A stretch of DNA of 64,000 nt from positions 497,351 through 561,350 of the forward strand of contig NZ_SMFQ01000002.1 of the NCBI RefSeq assembly GCF_004339015.1. The letters are read 5' to 3'. Positions 9,083 to 18,860 of the stretch are shown here, piece by piece. This DNA is from Cocleimonas flava (GTDB taxonomy: Bacteria > Pseudomonadota > Gammaproteobacteria > Thiotrichales > Thiotrichaceae). A program made the position numbers and the translations under genes. A model generated the notes under the pieces. The model saw nothing but the letters and a program-made list of their open reading frames with translations, had not been told where the DNA came from and did not search any database. Position 1 is the first letter of the stretch, and the number at the start of each line of letters is the position of its first letter.

Positions 9083-9136
9083 AAGTTACTGGAGTACCAA
9101 CTTACTTAATTCAGGTAGTTATTATGTCGATTTGAT

Positions 9137-10792
9137 TTAAGTTAAATACCTTTCAATTTCTATTTTTCCTATCAGGTTATCTAGTAAATAGTCTCGGGTT
9201 TTCTTGCTCTTCATCCAGAAAAACACATAATCCTCAACACCAGTTACATCATCACAAGCTTTACAATTAATGAGAAATACACCAGGGTGAGCCTGAGAGA
9301 AATGCTCAATCAAGTCAATTCCATAGTGTCGATAATGCCCATGAAAGTCTTCTTTTGGGTACCCCCAATCCTCTGTTATCTTTTTTCTAATAGGAAGAGG
9401 CACGGTCATTTGAAGAAAACCATCGTCTGTCAGCACCCGTAATATTTCATTGAATGCCTTTTTATCATCTGCCACATGCTCGAGTATTTGATTGCAGATA
9501 ACCACATCGTAAGATGCATCTTCACGATTAATATTTTGTAAATCTATACTATTCCGATGTTCATAAATAGAAATTTCATGCTCTTGAAACCATGCAGAAT
9601 CAACACTAGGATCTAAGCTAAATTGAAGAACTTTTTTCTGACTTAAAAAATCAGCCGGAATTTTCTCCCATACCGTTCGAATCAAACGATGTCTTTCTAA
9701 TGAGCCGCATGTTAAGCAGTGCGGCATATCACCTGTTTTAGTTAGGCGACCAAAAGGGCCTGGTTTAAACTCTTTAGAGCCACAAATATTGCATTTTTGA
9801 GTTCTTTTTACACATTGATTCTTTAATAAAACCATATTTTCAATGCATACAGAAAACTGCTTAGCTCTATCCTTAAATGTATGATTATTTAATACAAACT
9901 CCCTTCCTTCTTGAGATTTCTTCAATCTTTCTTCAGGATGTGCTAAATAATAAGTAATACAATCTAATAGTTCATTTTTAGATTCATAAGTTTGTATAAA
10001 TTTTTCTAAATCCCCCATCTCCTGCACTTTGTCAGAAACAATAAATGCCTCACTAGCAAGTCCATCATAAATACGATTAGAAATATATCCTTTTACTCTC
10101 ATATCATCCCAATGATCATTTAAAAGGATATCTGCAGAACCATAGTATTTGTATAACTCAGCGTTCTTAATATATTTTCCTTTTAAATATTTTTTAGGGA
10201 TTAATTTAGTCCAGTTTTTTCCATAAACAATAAGATTCAGCGTTGTTGGAAGCAAGTCGGCTATTATTTTTCTTAATTCACCTCTTGAATTTCCTACAAA
10301 CAGTAATTGAGAATTATATTTCTTTTTATCAATATCAGAAGGCTTTTGAAAACGGATTGGGTCAGTGCATTGCAACATAGTTTCTATATTTTCTATGCCT
10401 CTATTTGCAATTTTTTTTGCCCAGAATGAAGACGCTATAAAAACTTTGTCATAACTTTCATATTCATCATCAGACACTAAATCTGGATGAGATATATTCC
10501 ACATAATATTTATTTGATGTGATTGTGGTTCGTATCTGGATAATCCTCTAAAAACAATCGTAATATCATAAGTATTACCTTCATCGTTATACCACTCTGG
10601 TAAAATCTGGATTAATACATCATAACCTTCACACTCAAGTTCTTTTTTGAGTAACACAGCCATATGATAATCCCCCCAGTTTTTAGCCCTTCTCCATTTG
10701 GTAACTGGGGTCTTAATAACAACTGACAGATTTCCTTCTGATTTAATAGGTCTTTTTTTATGAAAAATGCTTTTTAATAGAGAAACAAACAT
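9137..10792 (-). CDS. Glycosyltransferase (CgeB-like) fused to a zinc-ribbon SAM methyltransferase
   Basis: 551 residues with two parts. Residues 1-325 resemble CgeB-type GT-B transferases: KWRRAKNWGDYHMA near the start, then VGNSRGELR, VYGKNW, a YYGSADILLNDHWDDMR segment and a C-terminal VLNNHTFKDRA helix. From about residue 334 there are two Cys pairs (CNIC and CLTC) forming a zinc ribbon, then a class I methyltransferase with DVVICNQILEHVADD and ILRVLTDDGFLQMTVP. It may both add a sugar and methylate the glycan. It lies 21 bp downstream of another zinc-ribbon methyltransferase (10814-11656) in the same direction, so the two are probably co-transcribed. Substrates are unknown. Confidence 0.8.
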   Translation of the reverse strand: MFVSLLKSIFHKKRPIKSEGNLSVVIKTPVTKWRRAKNWGDYHMAVLLKKELECEGYDVLIQILPEWYNDEGNTYDITIVFRGLSRYEPQSHQINIMWNISHPDLVSDDEYESYDKVFIASSFWAKKIANRGIENIETMLQCTDPIRFQKPSDIDKKKYNSQLLFVGNSRGELRKIIADLLPTTLNLIVYGKNWTKLIPKKYLKGKYIKNAELYKYYGSADILLNDHWDDMRVKGYISNRIYDGLASEAFIVSDKVQEMGDLEKFIQTYESKNELLDCITYYLAHPEERLKKSQEGREFVLNNHTFKDRAKQFSVCIENMVLLKNQCVKRTQKCNICGSKEFKPGPFGRLTKTGDMPHCLTCGSLERHRLIRTVWEKIPADFLSQKKVLQFSLDPSVDSAWFQEHEISIYEHRNSIDLQNINREDASYDVVICNQILEHVADDKKAFNEILRVLTDDGFLQMTVPLPIRKKITEDWGYPKEDFHGHYRHYGIDLIEHFSQAHPGVFLINCKACDDVTGVEDYVFFWMKSKKTRDYLLDNLIGKIEIERYLT

Positions 10793-10813
10793 CTATAACA
10801 ATAGTCCTATATC

Positions 10814-11656
10814 CTAATTTATATTTTTTTGAGTAACAAAAGTAAGCAATTTTTTAACATCTACATGTTCATGATCCATGACATCCATATCTACGTTATA
10901 ACCAATTTTAATTAAATGCGACTCAATATCAGCACCAAAATCAGTGTATACCAAGGATTTCCCACCCACACCATTACCATGATAATAAGGCTCTTCTATA
11001 TAAACATCGTCATCACCAGATGTATCTACTCTATATGTCGTTTTACTTTTAATAGGAAAATCTATTGGAATTGAAAAAACATGGTAGCCGCCAGGCTTTA
11101 AAACCCGATAAATATCTGCAAAAGCAACCCACGGTTGTCTCACGTGTTCCATGATATCTGAAGAGATAATCAGATCTATCTCATTTTCCCCAAAGGTTAA
11201 CTCTTCTAAAGACTGACACTGAATATCGTCACTATAATCACCTAAATCTACATCATCCCAATAGAATGAATTTCTATATCCCTTATAACCCGAAAACAAC
11301 TTTCTAAAGGGACCTATAAGACCAGGCTCATAAATAGTTAACTGAGAAAACTCATCATCTTTACTTAAATCTGTGATCGTCTCCTGACCAGGTTTACCAA
11401 ATATTTTTAAAATTGATGCAGCCTGCCCCCTGTATCGAAGTGAGGAATTGCATTCTGGGCACTGATACCCTTCTCTAAAAGAACGATTATTCTTATGAAA
11501 TTCACCATAGAAACCACAAACAGAACATCTATCCGTATAAGTATCTTTAGCTGAGCGAAGTTTAGATTCCTCACTGGTTTTTTGTTTAGGTTTCTCTTCA
11601 GAGTGTTCAATCGCCTCCTTATTGTTATTGAATAGTTTAGATAAAAATTCAAACAT
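10814..11656 (-). CDS. Zinc-ribbon class I SAM-dependent methyltransferase
   Basis: 280 residues. After a charged 40-residue leader come paired cysteines (CSVCG and CPEC) of a zinc ribbon. A class I methyltransferase domain follows with LIISSDIMEHVRQPW and IYRVLKPGGYHVFSIPI. The arrangement resembles the C-terminal half of the next gene (9137-10792), so they could be related or act on the same glycan. Such enzymes O-methylate sugars or aglycones in the cytosol. A dispersed repeat arm lies just upstream (11660-11686), after the stop of the giant fusion gene. Substrate unknown. Confidence 0.8.
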   Translation of the reverse strand: MFEFLSKLFNNNKEAIEHSEEKPKQKTSEESKLRSAKDTYTDRCSVCGFYGEFHKNNRSFREGYQCPECNSSLRYRGQAASILKIFGKPGQETITDLSKDDEFSQLTIYEPGLIGPFRKLFSGYKGYRNSFYWDDVDLGDYSDDIQCQSLEELTFGENEIDLIISSDIMEHVRQPWVAFADIYRVLKPGGYHVFSIPIDFPIKSKTTYRVDTSGDDDVYIEEPYYHGNGVGGKSLVYTDFGADIESHLIKIGYNVDMDVMDHEHVDVKKLLTFVTQKNIN

Positions 11657-11659
11657 AGG

Positions 11660-11686
11660 AAAAACGGCCTGTAAGTGGGGGGGTGC
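11660..11686 (-). repeat. Dispersed C-rich repeat, single arm
   Basis: On the minus strand it reads CACCCCCCCACTT, then ACAGGCCG and five T. It follows the stop of the 1396-residue fusion gene in the orientation that would let its T-tract end that transcript, and abuts the start of the methyltransferase gene. Confidence 0.7.
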
Positions 11687-11706
11687 CTAATATCATTAAT
11701 AAATCC

Positions 11707-14700
11707 CTAAGAAATAAGCTGGTCTATTAATTTGATATACTTATCACCGACATCATCATTTGGATTATCATCATGACGATCAGTCTTGTAACTATGGGTT
11801 GCCAGCATCGAATCCAATTTACTAATAAAATCATTACTAGATTCAGCGACTATAATCATCGGATCATCCTCCGGCAGACTGGGCAATTTAGTTGTTAAAC
11901 TTGTTATCCCCAGTTTTTTATACATTTTTAATTTGATTGGGTCCATAAACTTGGAAATACGATCTTCTTTATGGGGCACCACAGCGAAGTTCACGTGCTG
12001 CAACAATCTAAGTAAATTCGTTTCTCCAATCACCCCATGATAGATACAATTTTCATTGCGTAGTAACTTCTTCATTTTGTCGGATTGTCTGATTGCCGAA
12101 CCCGCAATATGTAAATAGCCAGAGACACCTGATAAGGCTTTACAAATTTTAGCCATCAAATCCCAATCGATTCTATCATTAAGATTACCAGAATAAATCA
12201 GATTGATTTCTCCACTATTCACCGCTCGTTTGTATTCAAAATTACTCGGCAAAGAATACCAATTAGCAATAAAGTGCGGTTTCTTACCTTCAAAAAAGTG
12301 TAAATCATCAAAGTATTCAAGGTTAGTCGGCGAATTTGCAACGACTTCATCCGCTAATGTAATCAACTCATGGTATTGTTTTAAACCCTGCAATCTAACT
12401 TCAGGTTTTTTCATCCATTGCACTTGGTTATCTACAATATCCACAATCACTTTATAAGCGACTAATGACTCGAGTAAAAGACTAAACTGTTGAATTAGAG
12501 GAAACAGAACCATAACGGAATTATCCGGATAGATATGCTCTGTCGTTAAAAAGGCATTAAACTTTTTCTCTAATGAGTTTAATCCATCATGATCTGTATA
12601 CGTCAACAAATGATAATTAATACCATCTACATCATAACGATAAATCTTTTTAGAAAGCACGTTATTAACAATGACAGTAGAATTATCAAAAACAGCACCA
12701 GTGTTTTCAAAATCACTCAAATTCGCTTCATCAAGGATTTCAATAACAGTAACATGAGAATCGGGATGCTTCTGTTTATAGTAACGCGCTAAATGATCAA
12801 CTCTGCGACCATAAATACCAGAATCATGCTGCTTCCAGACTAATACAATATTCGATTTGCCTGCCTTACTTTTATTATTTTTTGAGTAGAAGGGCTCTAG
12901 CTCGAAAATATCCCCTGCTTTCGAATCTGTTTTTGCTGATTTCTCAAGAGCTTCGAAAGTTTCAAATGATTTTTCGATCGTAAACGCGTCAGGCAAGTTT
13001 ATTTCACCATCATGGTTTATAGCCGCCTTAAGTTGGTCATTGAATGTACTTCTATCAAAGACATACAAACCAGAAACATCATGCAAATCCTCCACTGATG
13101 GAGAACTGGGAGTAAGCACAGGTCTCCCAATGGTCAACCCATCTCCAATTTTAGACGTAATTTGTAATTTATTTATTTCTGAGTTTTCTGATTTTTTATC
13201 TGGATATCCCGTGATAACCACATCATACGCTGCCAGGGTTTCAAACAAATCCTCGTTAGCTACTTCATCTAAAATGATGGTATCTGGCGTATCTAGCGTT
13301 TGCCTTAAAGTTGGCGGATTAAAATCACCACCAATAGCCAGCTTTATCTTTTCATCAGTGTTCTGGTTATAACTATGTATAGCATCGACTAACTGTGTAA
13401 CATTTTTATGCGCACGAATCGTTCCAATAAACACAGCCGTTTTTGTCGTATTTTTAGGTTTATCATTACTGGAATTAGAATACTTCTCTCTCGCATGTCT
13501 AACAATCTCTCCACCATATTCCTCCTGAATAGATATACTCGCGACCGATCTGCTTTTAACTCTGCCTAAATAGAAATTGGATTTATTTTTACTAAATATT
13601 CCATAAGGTTTCTGCTCTGATCCTTTCGAGCTCACAAAGACATCTTCATTATCATCCATATCAAGAATACAGGCAGAATCATCTTTTGTAATAAAACTCG
13701 CCAATTCAAAACTATGCAGCCTATGTTTACAAATCCAAACCGTATCAAAACTAATATTTCGATGTTGAATATAAGCCTGATAATTTTCACGTTCAGCATA
13801 GGGAATAAGTACAATATGCATGCCCAAACTTCTCATCGGCATCCAAAGATCTGCACCAAACTCACCAAAAATATATGCGAATAAAACAACCGGACGTTTT
13901 GATTTAACAATATCGTAAAGTACTTTTGCTCTCCCGATAGGGTTATGTGCGCCCTCCCACACCGTTATCGCGACCGCTCCTTTCTGTTTTGATATCTCGT
14001 ATGCTTTATCTAAATCTTGAAATTTATTAGGTTTCAAAAAACTATTTTTGATAGTTTTTTTCTGCACCTGAGTGACCCCATCTTCATTCAGAACAGATAA
14101 CTCAATTTCTGCTTTTTCTTCTACTGATGAAATAACTCTGCATTTAAAACCACCACCGTGTTGGCTAATACCATTTTCATCAAGCACATCTTGATCTAAA
14201 GCTTCGGTTAAAGTTGGAATACCATTAACTTTAATAATTGGAGTGCAACCTTTACTTTGCGTCAACAGCCATCCAGAAATTACACCATCGCAGAATCCAT
14301 CGATTCTACCTTTTGTAGGGCCATGATATTTTGCATGATTAGATTCAGCAGCAAACCCTCCAACAACTGGAGAAGCCTGTTGATTCTGGTCGCGGGGAAG
14401 CATCGGAAAGCGTCCTTCCTTCCTACCATAACGGATATAGTGAAGTAATGGATTAACCCCCATTTGCGCCACATCTTCATACATTGAGAGATATTCTCTA
14501 GTATTAAAATGTGGTCCCGGGTTATGCCCTGCTTTCCAACCATGTTTATTATAAAAATTTAACGGATCAACATTATTTTTCCAAGCCTGCGGATGGTTAG
14601 TTAAATAATAAAAACTAGAAAATAAACCAGACTCAATTATTTCAATTTTATCTTGCAGAAAAGTCTTATTTTTACTTTTGGCAAAAGGCAATAATGCTTT

Positions 14701-15897
14701 CTTTATCTTAAAATATTTGCTTTCTTTAAAAATTCTAGCAAATTTTTTCTGCCATGCTTTATCCTGATAACTTGAAATAAATAACTCATTACCTAAATCA
14801 AGTTGTTGCTTTTTCTGCTTACTTAGCAAGTCTTTAGCTTGCTTCTCTTTATTCAGAGCATCTTTTGACTCTTGCAATAAACTCACCAGCTTATTACAGT
14901 CTTCCACTTTTCTTATAATTTCTGCTTCTTTTTGTTTTAACGCTTCTTGTTTTTCAGTTTGTAATTCCTTGTATGCCTTTTCTGAACTACTTTTAAGTTC
15001 CTCTAAATCTATTTTCTTCGATTGTAAATTACTTTCCGCTTCTGATAACTCTGACTCTAAAAACTCTATTTTTTGGTTTAGATTAATATCATTATATAAA
15101 TATAAGCTTTGAGAGAGATAAAACTCAGACTCAATCGCATCAAATTGCTTAAAGTCAGTTAACTTACCTTTGGCTAATATTTTTATTAAATCTATCAAAT
15201 ATGATGGAACTGCCTCGCTTAAATTATCTTCAAGAGATTTATGATGTGTCAATCTGGGCGTATACAGTTGCTTCGATCGCTCTAAAATCTCATCTATAAC
15301 CTCTACCTGTAAAAACTCACCCAGCTTATAGACAAAAGCCTCTAAATCCTGAAAATCTGCACTGTAGTGCACTAATAAACGTTCGTAAGGACGACTGCTT
15401 ATTTCTGCCTGAAAAAAGTAATGAGACCACATGAGAAGACTTTTTTCCAAAGCCATTTCATTTCTTACTTTGAGAGAATGCCCCACTTCCATTGGGCTGC
15501 GGTAAGCGAGAATAACCTTTATTGTGTAACCTGAATCAAGCAATGCCTTTTCCCACAAAGGGAACAGTAAACACATCCTCGGATCTTTAATAAAAATCCT
15601 TTTTGCAGGACCAAATTCTTCTTTTAAAATAGCTTTGGCGGAAGCAAGGTACTCATGGAAGTCATTCGGCTTGATTTTATCTACCGTAAAAAAATAATCA
15701 TCCCACGAAGTTTTGTAGTCCTCTAAGATAGATTGATTTAAACGATAGACTTTCATATTCTCGAAGAATCCCTTGGGATTATCTTCTCGAACAGGCATTT
15801 CATCAGACCCCAAATAGAAGCCTTGAGCAGCGACTAAACCAGATAAAACAGATGTACCTGAGCGGTGCATCCCCAATACAACAATACATTCTTTCAT
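11707..15897 (-). CDS. 1396-residue sulfotransferase / coiled-coil / double glycosyltransferase fusion
   Basis: A very large multidomain cytosolic protein. Residues 1-255 form a sulfotransferase domain: PAPS-binding loop VLGMHRSGTSVLSG and 3'-phosphate region AYRSPMEVGHS. About 269-366 is a long Glu/Lys coiled coil. Near 445-500 is a region with NTREYLSMYEDVAQMGVNP and LLHYIRYGRKEGR, a repeat-type module common in large polysaccharide transferases, then a beta-rich GRIDGFCDGVISGW segment near 532. A first GT-B transferase spans about 640-990 (FIGTIRAHKNVTQLVDA near 819). A second GT-B-like domain spans about 1010-1396 (VLVWKQHDSGIYGRR; IYSGNLNDRIDWDLM; FAVVPHKED). No stop or frame change interrupts it. 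It probably elongates and sulfates the same glycan. It is divergent from the sulfotransferase at 16052. Confidence 0.8.
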   Translation of the reverse strand: MKECIVVLGMHRSGTSVLSGLVAAQGFYLGSDEMPVREDNPKGFFENMKVYRLNQSILEDYKTSWDDYFFTVDKIKPNDFHEYLASAKAILKEEFGPAKRIFIKDPRMCLLFPLWEKALLDSGYTIKVILAYRSPMEVGHSLKVRNEMALEKSLLMWSHYFFQAEISSRPYERLLVHYSADFQDLEAFVYKLGEFLQVEVIDEILERSKQLYTPRLTHHKSLEDNLSEAVPSYLIDLIKILAKGKLTDFKQFDAIESEFYLSQSLYLYNDINLNQKIEFLESELSEAESNLQSKKIDLEELKSSSEKAYKELQTEKQEALKQKEAEIIRKVEDCNKLVSLLQESKDALNKEKQAKDLLSKQKKQQLDLGNELFISSYQDKAWQKKFARIFKESKYFKIKKALLPFAKSKNKTFLQDKIEIIESGLFSSFYYLTNHPQAWKNNVDPLNFYNKHGWKAGHNPGPHFNTREYLSMYEDVAQMGVNPLLHYIRYGRKEGRFPMLPRDQNQQASPVVGGFAAESNHAKYHGPTKGRIDGFCDGVISGWLLTQSKGCTPIIKVNGIPTLTEALDQDVLDENGISQHGGGFKCRVISSVEEKAEIELSVLNEDGVTQVQKKTIKNSFLKPNKFQDLDKAYEISKQKGAVAITVWEGAHNPIGRAKVLYDIVKSKRPVVLFAYIFGEFGADLWMPMRSLGMHIVLIPYAERENYQAYIQHRNISFDTVWICKHRLHSFELASFITKDDSACILDMDDNEDVFVSSKGSEQKPYGIFSKNKSNFYLGRVKSRSVASISIQEEYGGEIVRHAREKYSNSSNDKPKNTTKTAVFIGTIRAHKNVTQLVDAIHSYNQNTDEKIKLAIGGDFNPPTLRQTLDTPDTIILDEVANEDLFETLAAYDVVITGYPDKKSENSEINKLQITSKIGDGLTIGRPVLTPSSPSVEDLHDVSGLYVFDRSTFNDQLKAAINHDGEINLPDAFTIEKSFETFEALEKSAKTDSKAGDIFELEPFYSKNNKSKAGKSNIVLVWKQHDSGIYGRRVDHLARYYKQKHPDSHVTVIEILDEANLSDFENTGAVFDNSTVIVNNVLSKKIYRYDVDGINYHLLTYTDHDGLNSLEKKFNAFLTTEHIYPDNSVMVLFPLIQQFSLLLESLVAYKVIVDIVDNQVQWMKKPEVRLQGLKQYHELITLADEVVANSPTNLEYFDDLHFFEGKKPHFIANWYSLPSNFEYKRAVNSGEINLIYSGNLNDRIDWDLMAKICKALSGVSGYLHIAGSAIRQSDKMKKLLRNENCIYHGVIGETNLLRLLQHVNFAVVPHKEDRISKFMDPIKLKMYKKLGITSLTTKLPSLPEDDPMIIVAESSNDFISKLDSMLATHSYKTDRHDDNPNDDVGDKYIKLIDQLIS

Positions 15898-16051
15898 TTA
15901 TTAAATTTAGCCCATTCTCAGTTCATACTCTAAGCCATGTGAGTATTCATATAGGTAAATACAAAAAAACCATATATTCACTTTACATGCACACAGGCTT
16001 CACGAATAATTTCACGAGTATATCGCAAATATTCTATAGTTGAGAAAGATA

Positions 16052-16900
16052 ATGGATGTTTTAAAAAGACTGGAAAATGAAATCTCACCTATAGCCATAG
16101 GAGGAGTTGGAGGCAGCGGCACGAGGCTTCTAGCTAGCTGCCTGGAAGAGTTAAATTATTACATTGGCTCAGACCTCAATAAAGCAAAAGACAATTTATG
16201 GTTCACTTTACTTTTTAAACACATAGATGTGCTTAAATACAGTAACGAGCAGATACATGATTTGCTAAATATTTTCTTACAAGGAATGCTTACAAAAGAA
16301 CCTCTAACACAAGAACAACAAAATATTGTAAAAGCGCTAATACATGAGCATCGACACTTACCCGTAGAGTTTTTTCAAGAAAGAGCCAATAGCTTATTCT
16401 CTAGTCACGAAGAGACTCCAATCACCCGTAACTGGGCTTGGAAAGAACCTAATACCCATATTATTCTTGATCGACTCGTCAACCTCATGCCAAATATGAA
16501 GTATATCCATGTGATGAGAAATGGATTAGATATGGCTCACAGCGCAAATCAAAACCAGCAGTTTCTATGGGGGGAAAAGTTTATTGGAAAAAACTTCAAA
16601 CAAACACCTCATTATTCTTTAAAGTATTGGTGCATAGTCCATAAGAGACTGTTAGAAATAACAAAATCTATGGGAAGTAACTTCTTGTTAATAAATTATG
16701 ATAATTTCTGCATAAATCCTGGAACAGAAATACCAAAACTACTTGATTTCCTCAACGTTCCTATTAAAGAAAGAAACATTGATAAACTAAAATCTTTTAT
16801 AAAACCTCCAGTATCTATAGGAAGGTACAAACAATTCAGTAAGACTATTTTCGACCAAGAAGATATAGACTTTGTTGAGACCTTAGGCTTTAACACATAA
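16052..16900 (+). CDS. Sulfotransferase family protein
   Basis: About 282 residues. The 5'-phosphosulfate loop is AIGGVGGSGTRLLAS and the 3'-phosphate site is YIHVMRNGLDMAHSANQ, with NWAWKEPNTH between them, as in PAPS-dependent sulfotransferases. The frame is open from a TTG at 16040, but I chose the ATG at 16052 because GAGAAAG sits just upstream at a normal distance. Such enzymes move a sulfuryl group from PAPS to a sugar hydroxyl. It is followed after 7 bp by a second, differently built sulfotransferase, so the two form an operon divergent from the giant fusion. The acceptor is unknown. Confidence 0.82.
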   Translation: MDVLKRLENEISPIAIGGVGGSGTRLLASCLEELNYYIGSDLNKAKDNLWFTLLFKHIDVLKYSNEQIHDLLNIFLQGMLTKEPLTQEQQNIVKALIHEHRHLPVEFFQERANSLFSSHEETPITRNWAWKEPNTHIILDRLVNLMPNMKYIHVMRNGLDMAHSANQNQQFLWGEKFIGKNFKQTPHYSLKYWCIVHKRLLEITKSMGSNFLLINYDNFCINPGTEIPKLLDFLNVPIKERNIDKLKSFIKPPVSIGRYKQFSKTIFDQEDIDFVETLGFNT

Positions 16901-16907
16901 TTACCCT

Positions 16908-17588
16908 ATGTTAATTTCAGTACACTTACCAAAAACAGCTGGCTCAAGCTTTGCTAACTCCTTATCTGATTGCTTTGGACAAAAGCTTCTAAAAGATTAT
17001 GCCGATTTACCTCTTCACCATTCTAATATTAGACGCAATAAACATGCTGCAATAGAATCCTCTCGTAATTACTTTAAAAATTTTGACGAAATCCAATGCA
17101 TTCATGGTCATTTTTTACCATTAAAATATCGTTTTCATAAATCTAAAATTAATTTCAAATATGTAACATGGATGAGAGAACCCGCTGAACGACTAGCTTC
17201 ACAGTATTATTATATGAAGCGTCACTACTCGGACGAGAAGGCAAAAAATCAACCATTACTCAAGAAGCTTAGTGACGAGAACTGGTCATTAGAAAGGTTT
17301 TGTTTAGGGCCCGAACTCCAAAATACCTATTCTAAATTCTTATGGGGATTCCCACTGGATCTTTTCGATTTCATTGGAATAGTGGAACACTATAATTCAG
17401 ATCTTTCTTACTTTGCAAACCATATATTAAAGGAACCATTATCCACATATAAAGAAAATGTGAATAAACATATAGATCAAAATAAATATAATTTAAGCGA
17501 GTCTTTAAAATCAGAAATCCTGAGACACCATAGCAAAGATTATTCTTTATACCATAGAGCACTTACATTAAGAGACAAGAACAGGTAA
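16908..17588 (+). CDS. Sulfotransferase family 2 (heparan-type) protein
   Basis: 226 residues. It opens directly with the PAPS loop HLPKTAGSSFANS, and has IHGHFLP and the 3'-phosphate site TWMREPAERLASQYYYMK, the pattern of eukaryotic heparan/dermatan sulfate 2-O-type and bacterial Sulfotransfer_2 enzymes. This subfamily acts on uronic acid or hexosamine residues, which fits the UDP-glucose dehydrogenase in the same locus. There is no membrane anchor, so it would act in the cytosol on lipid-linked repeat units. It is coupled to the preceding sulfotransferase (7-bp gap) and converges on the parvulin gene, whose stop is 2 bp away; no terminator hairpin is visible there. Confidence 0.82.
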   Translation: MLISVHLPKTAGSSFANSLSDCFGQKLLKDYADLPLHHSNIRRNKHAAIESSRNYFKNFDEIQCIHGHFLPLKYRFHKSKINFKYVTWMREPAERLASQYYYMKRHYSDEKAKNQPLLKKLSDENWSLERFCLGPELQNTYSKFLWGFPLDLFDFIGIVEHYNSDLSYFANHILKEPLSTYKENVNKHIDQNKYNLSESLKSEILRHHSKDYSLYHRALTLRDKNR

Positions 17589-17590
17589 TT

Positions 17591-18583
17591 CTATTGACTT
17601 GGCCTTATAAATTGCTTAATTGTAACAGGCCTTCTTTTCTCTTTGACTTCTTTCCTAACCACATATTGCTTAAGAATCTCAGTTAGTTTGTCATCATTTA
17701 TATATGCGCTATCTGACAAGATGAACTTACTCGTAAACGCAGCTTCAGACAATGCGCGGTATTGATTTTCTAAGTCCTCTACGATACCAGGCAAGATCTT
17801 TTCTTCAGACATATAAGACGACTCTTTTAATTCATCTAAGCGGATTATATGAAAACCAAATTGGGTCTCAACTAAATCTGAGTAATCTTTTTCTTTTTTT
17901 ATAGAATAAAGTCCCTCCACGAAGTATTTATCCATTTTTGGCTGCCCAGCTATTATCCAAGGCAATAACTTGCCTTTTCTTGCTTTAGAACCAGGATCAT
18001 CAGAATATTTTGCAACCAGCTTTTCAAAGCTCTCACCACTTCTCAAGTCTTTAAGAATTTTTTCAGCAAGAGGTCGCTTTTCATCTCTATCACATTCCCC
18101 TGCTCGACACATTATTAGAATATGAGATGCCTTCCGTCTTTCTGGTGTTTTAGCGTATTTATCTTTATTGACTACCGCCAGCTCTTTTGCAAGCTCATCC
18201 ATATTGGGTACTACAATATTATCTTTGTAATGCTTCAAAAAGATTTTTGTTTGCAAGTTTCTAACCGCAAATTCTCTTTGCCAATATAACTCGGGATCAC
18301 TTTCCTTTGTGATTTTTTCCATTTCTTTAGCAATTTTTAGATTCTGCACAAAACGGCTGAGAAGATTATACTTTAATGCATCATCATCCATAGCCTGCAA
18401 TCTATCCTTCTCCGGCCAGTATTTAATTGCATTTTCTATTTCCTGGTAGCTAACATCAAATCCAGAATCACTGATAATGACATCTTCTTTACTAGCCTTC
18501 TCCACTTCATCCGCATAAACAGAATGAAACATAAAGAACCATATCAAAACCATGATTTTTATTAAATAGTTTGTTTTCAACAT
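17591..18583 (-). CDS. Periplasmic parvulin-type peptidyl-prolyl isomerase (PpiC/SurA-like)
   Basis: 330 residues with an N-terminal signal peptide (IKIMVLIWFFMFHSVYA, cleavage expected after VYA). A helical segment follows, then a rotamase domain at about 150-255: ERRKASHILIMC, FEKLVAKYSDDPGSKARKGKL and TQFGFHIIRLDE. Two cysteines in CRAGEC could form a disulfide. Parvulins of this layout fold outer-membrane or exported proteins in the periplasm. It lies downstream of the secreted acidic protein at 18861-20288, separated by a hairpin terminator, suggesting a dedicated folding factor. The basic C-terminal tail (KEVKEKRRPVTIK) is unusual. Confidence 0.85.
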   Translation of the reverse strand: MLKTNYLIKIMVLIWFFMFHSVYADEVEKASKEDVIISDSGFDVSYQEIENAIKYWPEKDRLQAMDDDALKYNLLSRFVQNLKIAKEMEKITKESDPELYWQREFAVRNLQTKIFLKHYKDNIVVPNMDELAKELAVVNKDKYAKTPERRKASHILIMCRAGECDRDEKRPLAEKILKDLRSGESFEKLVAKYSDDPGSKARKGKLLPWIIAGQPKMDKYFVEGLYSIKKEKDYSDLVETQFGFHIIRLDELKESSYMSEEKILPGIVEDLENQYRALSEAAFTSKFILSDSAYINDDKLTEILKQYVVRKEVKEKRRPVTIKQFIRPSQ

Positions 18584-18800
18584 AAGAATTAAAGATTAAT
18601 TAGATGGAGGAATCGTATTCTATTTAACAAGAAAATCAAGTCTTTTAAAAAACGATTCTTTAAAGGGCTTATTCATTTTTAGACCTTAATGATTCTGCTT
18701 TATAACAGTAATTTTATATAGAGACTAAAGAATAACAATCAAGCAAGGAGTTGCAAATAAAGACATCTGAATGATGTCCAAGACAAATAAAACACACACA

Positions 18801-18831
18801 AAAAAGCCGATACATAAGGTATCGGCTTTTT
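18801..18831. terminator. Rho-independent terminator, bidirectional
   Basis: Stem GCCGATAC / GTATCGGC with a short ATAAG loop, flanked by A-run and T-run. It lies 30 bp beyond the stop of the secreted-protein gene (18861-20288) and about 220 bp before the parvulin start. Confidence 0.88.
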
Positions 18832-18860
18832 GTTAACTTAAAATGTATTTACAAATTAAA

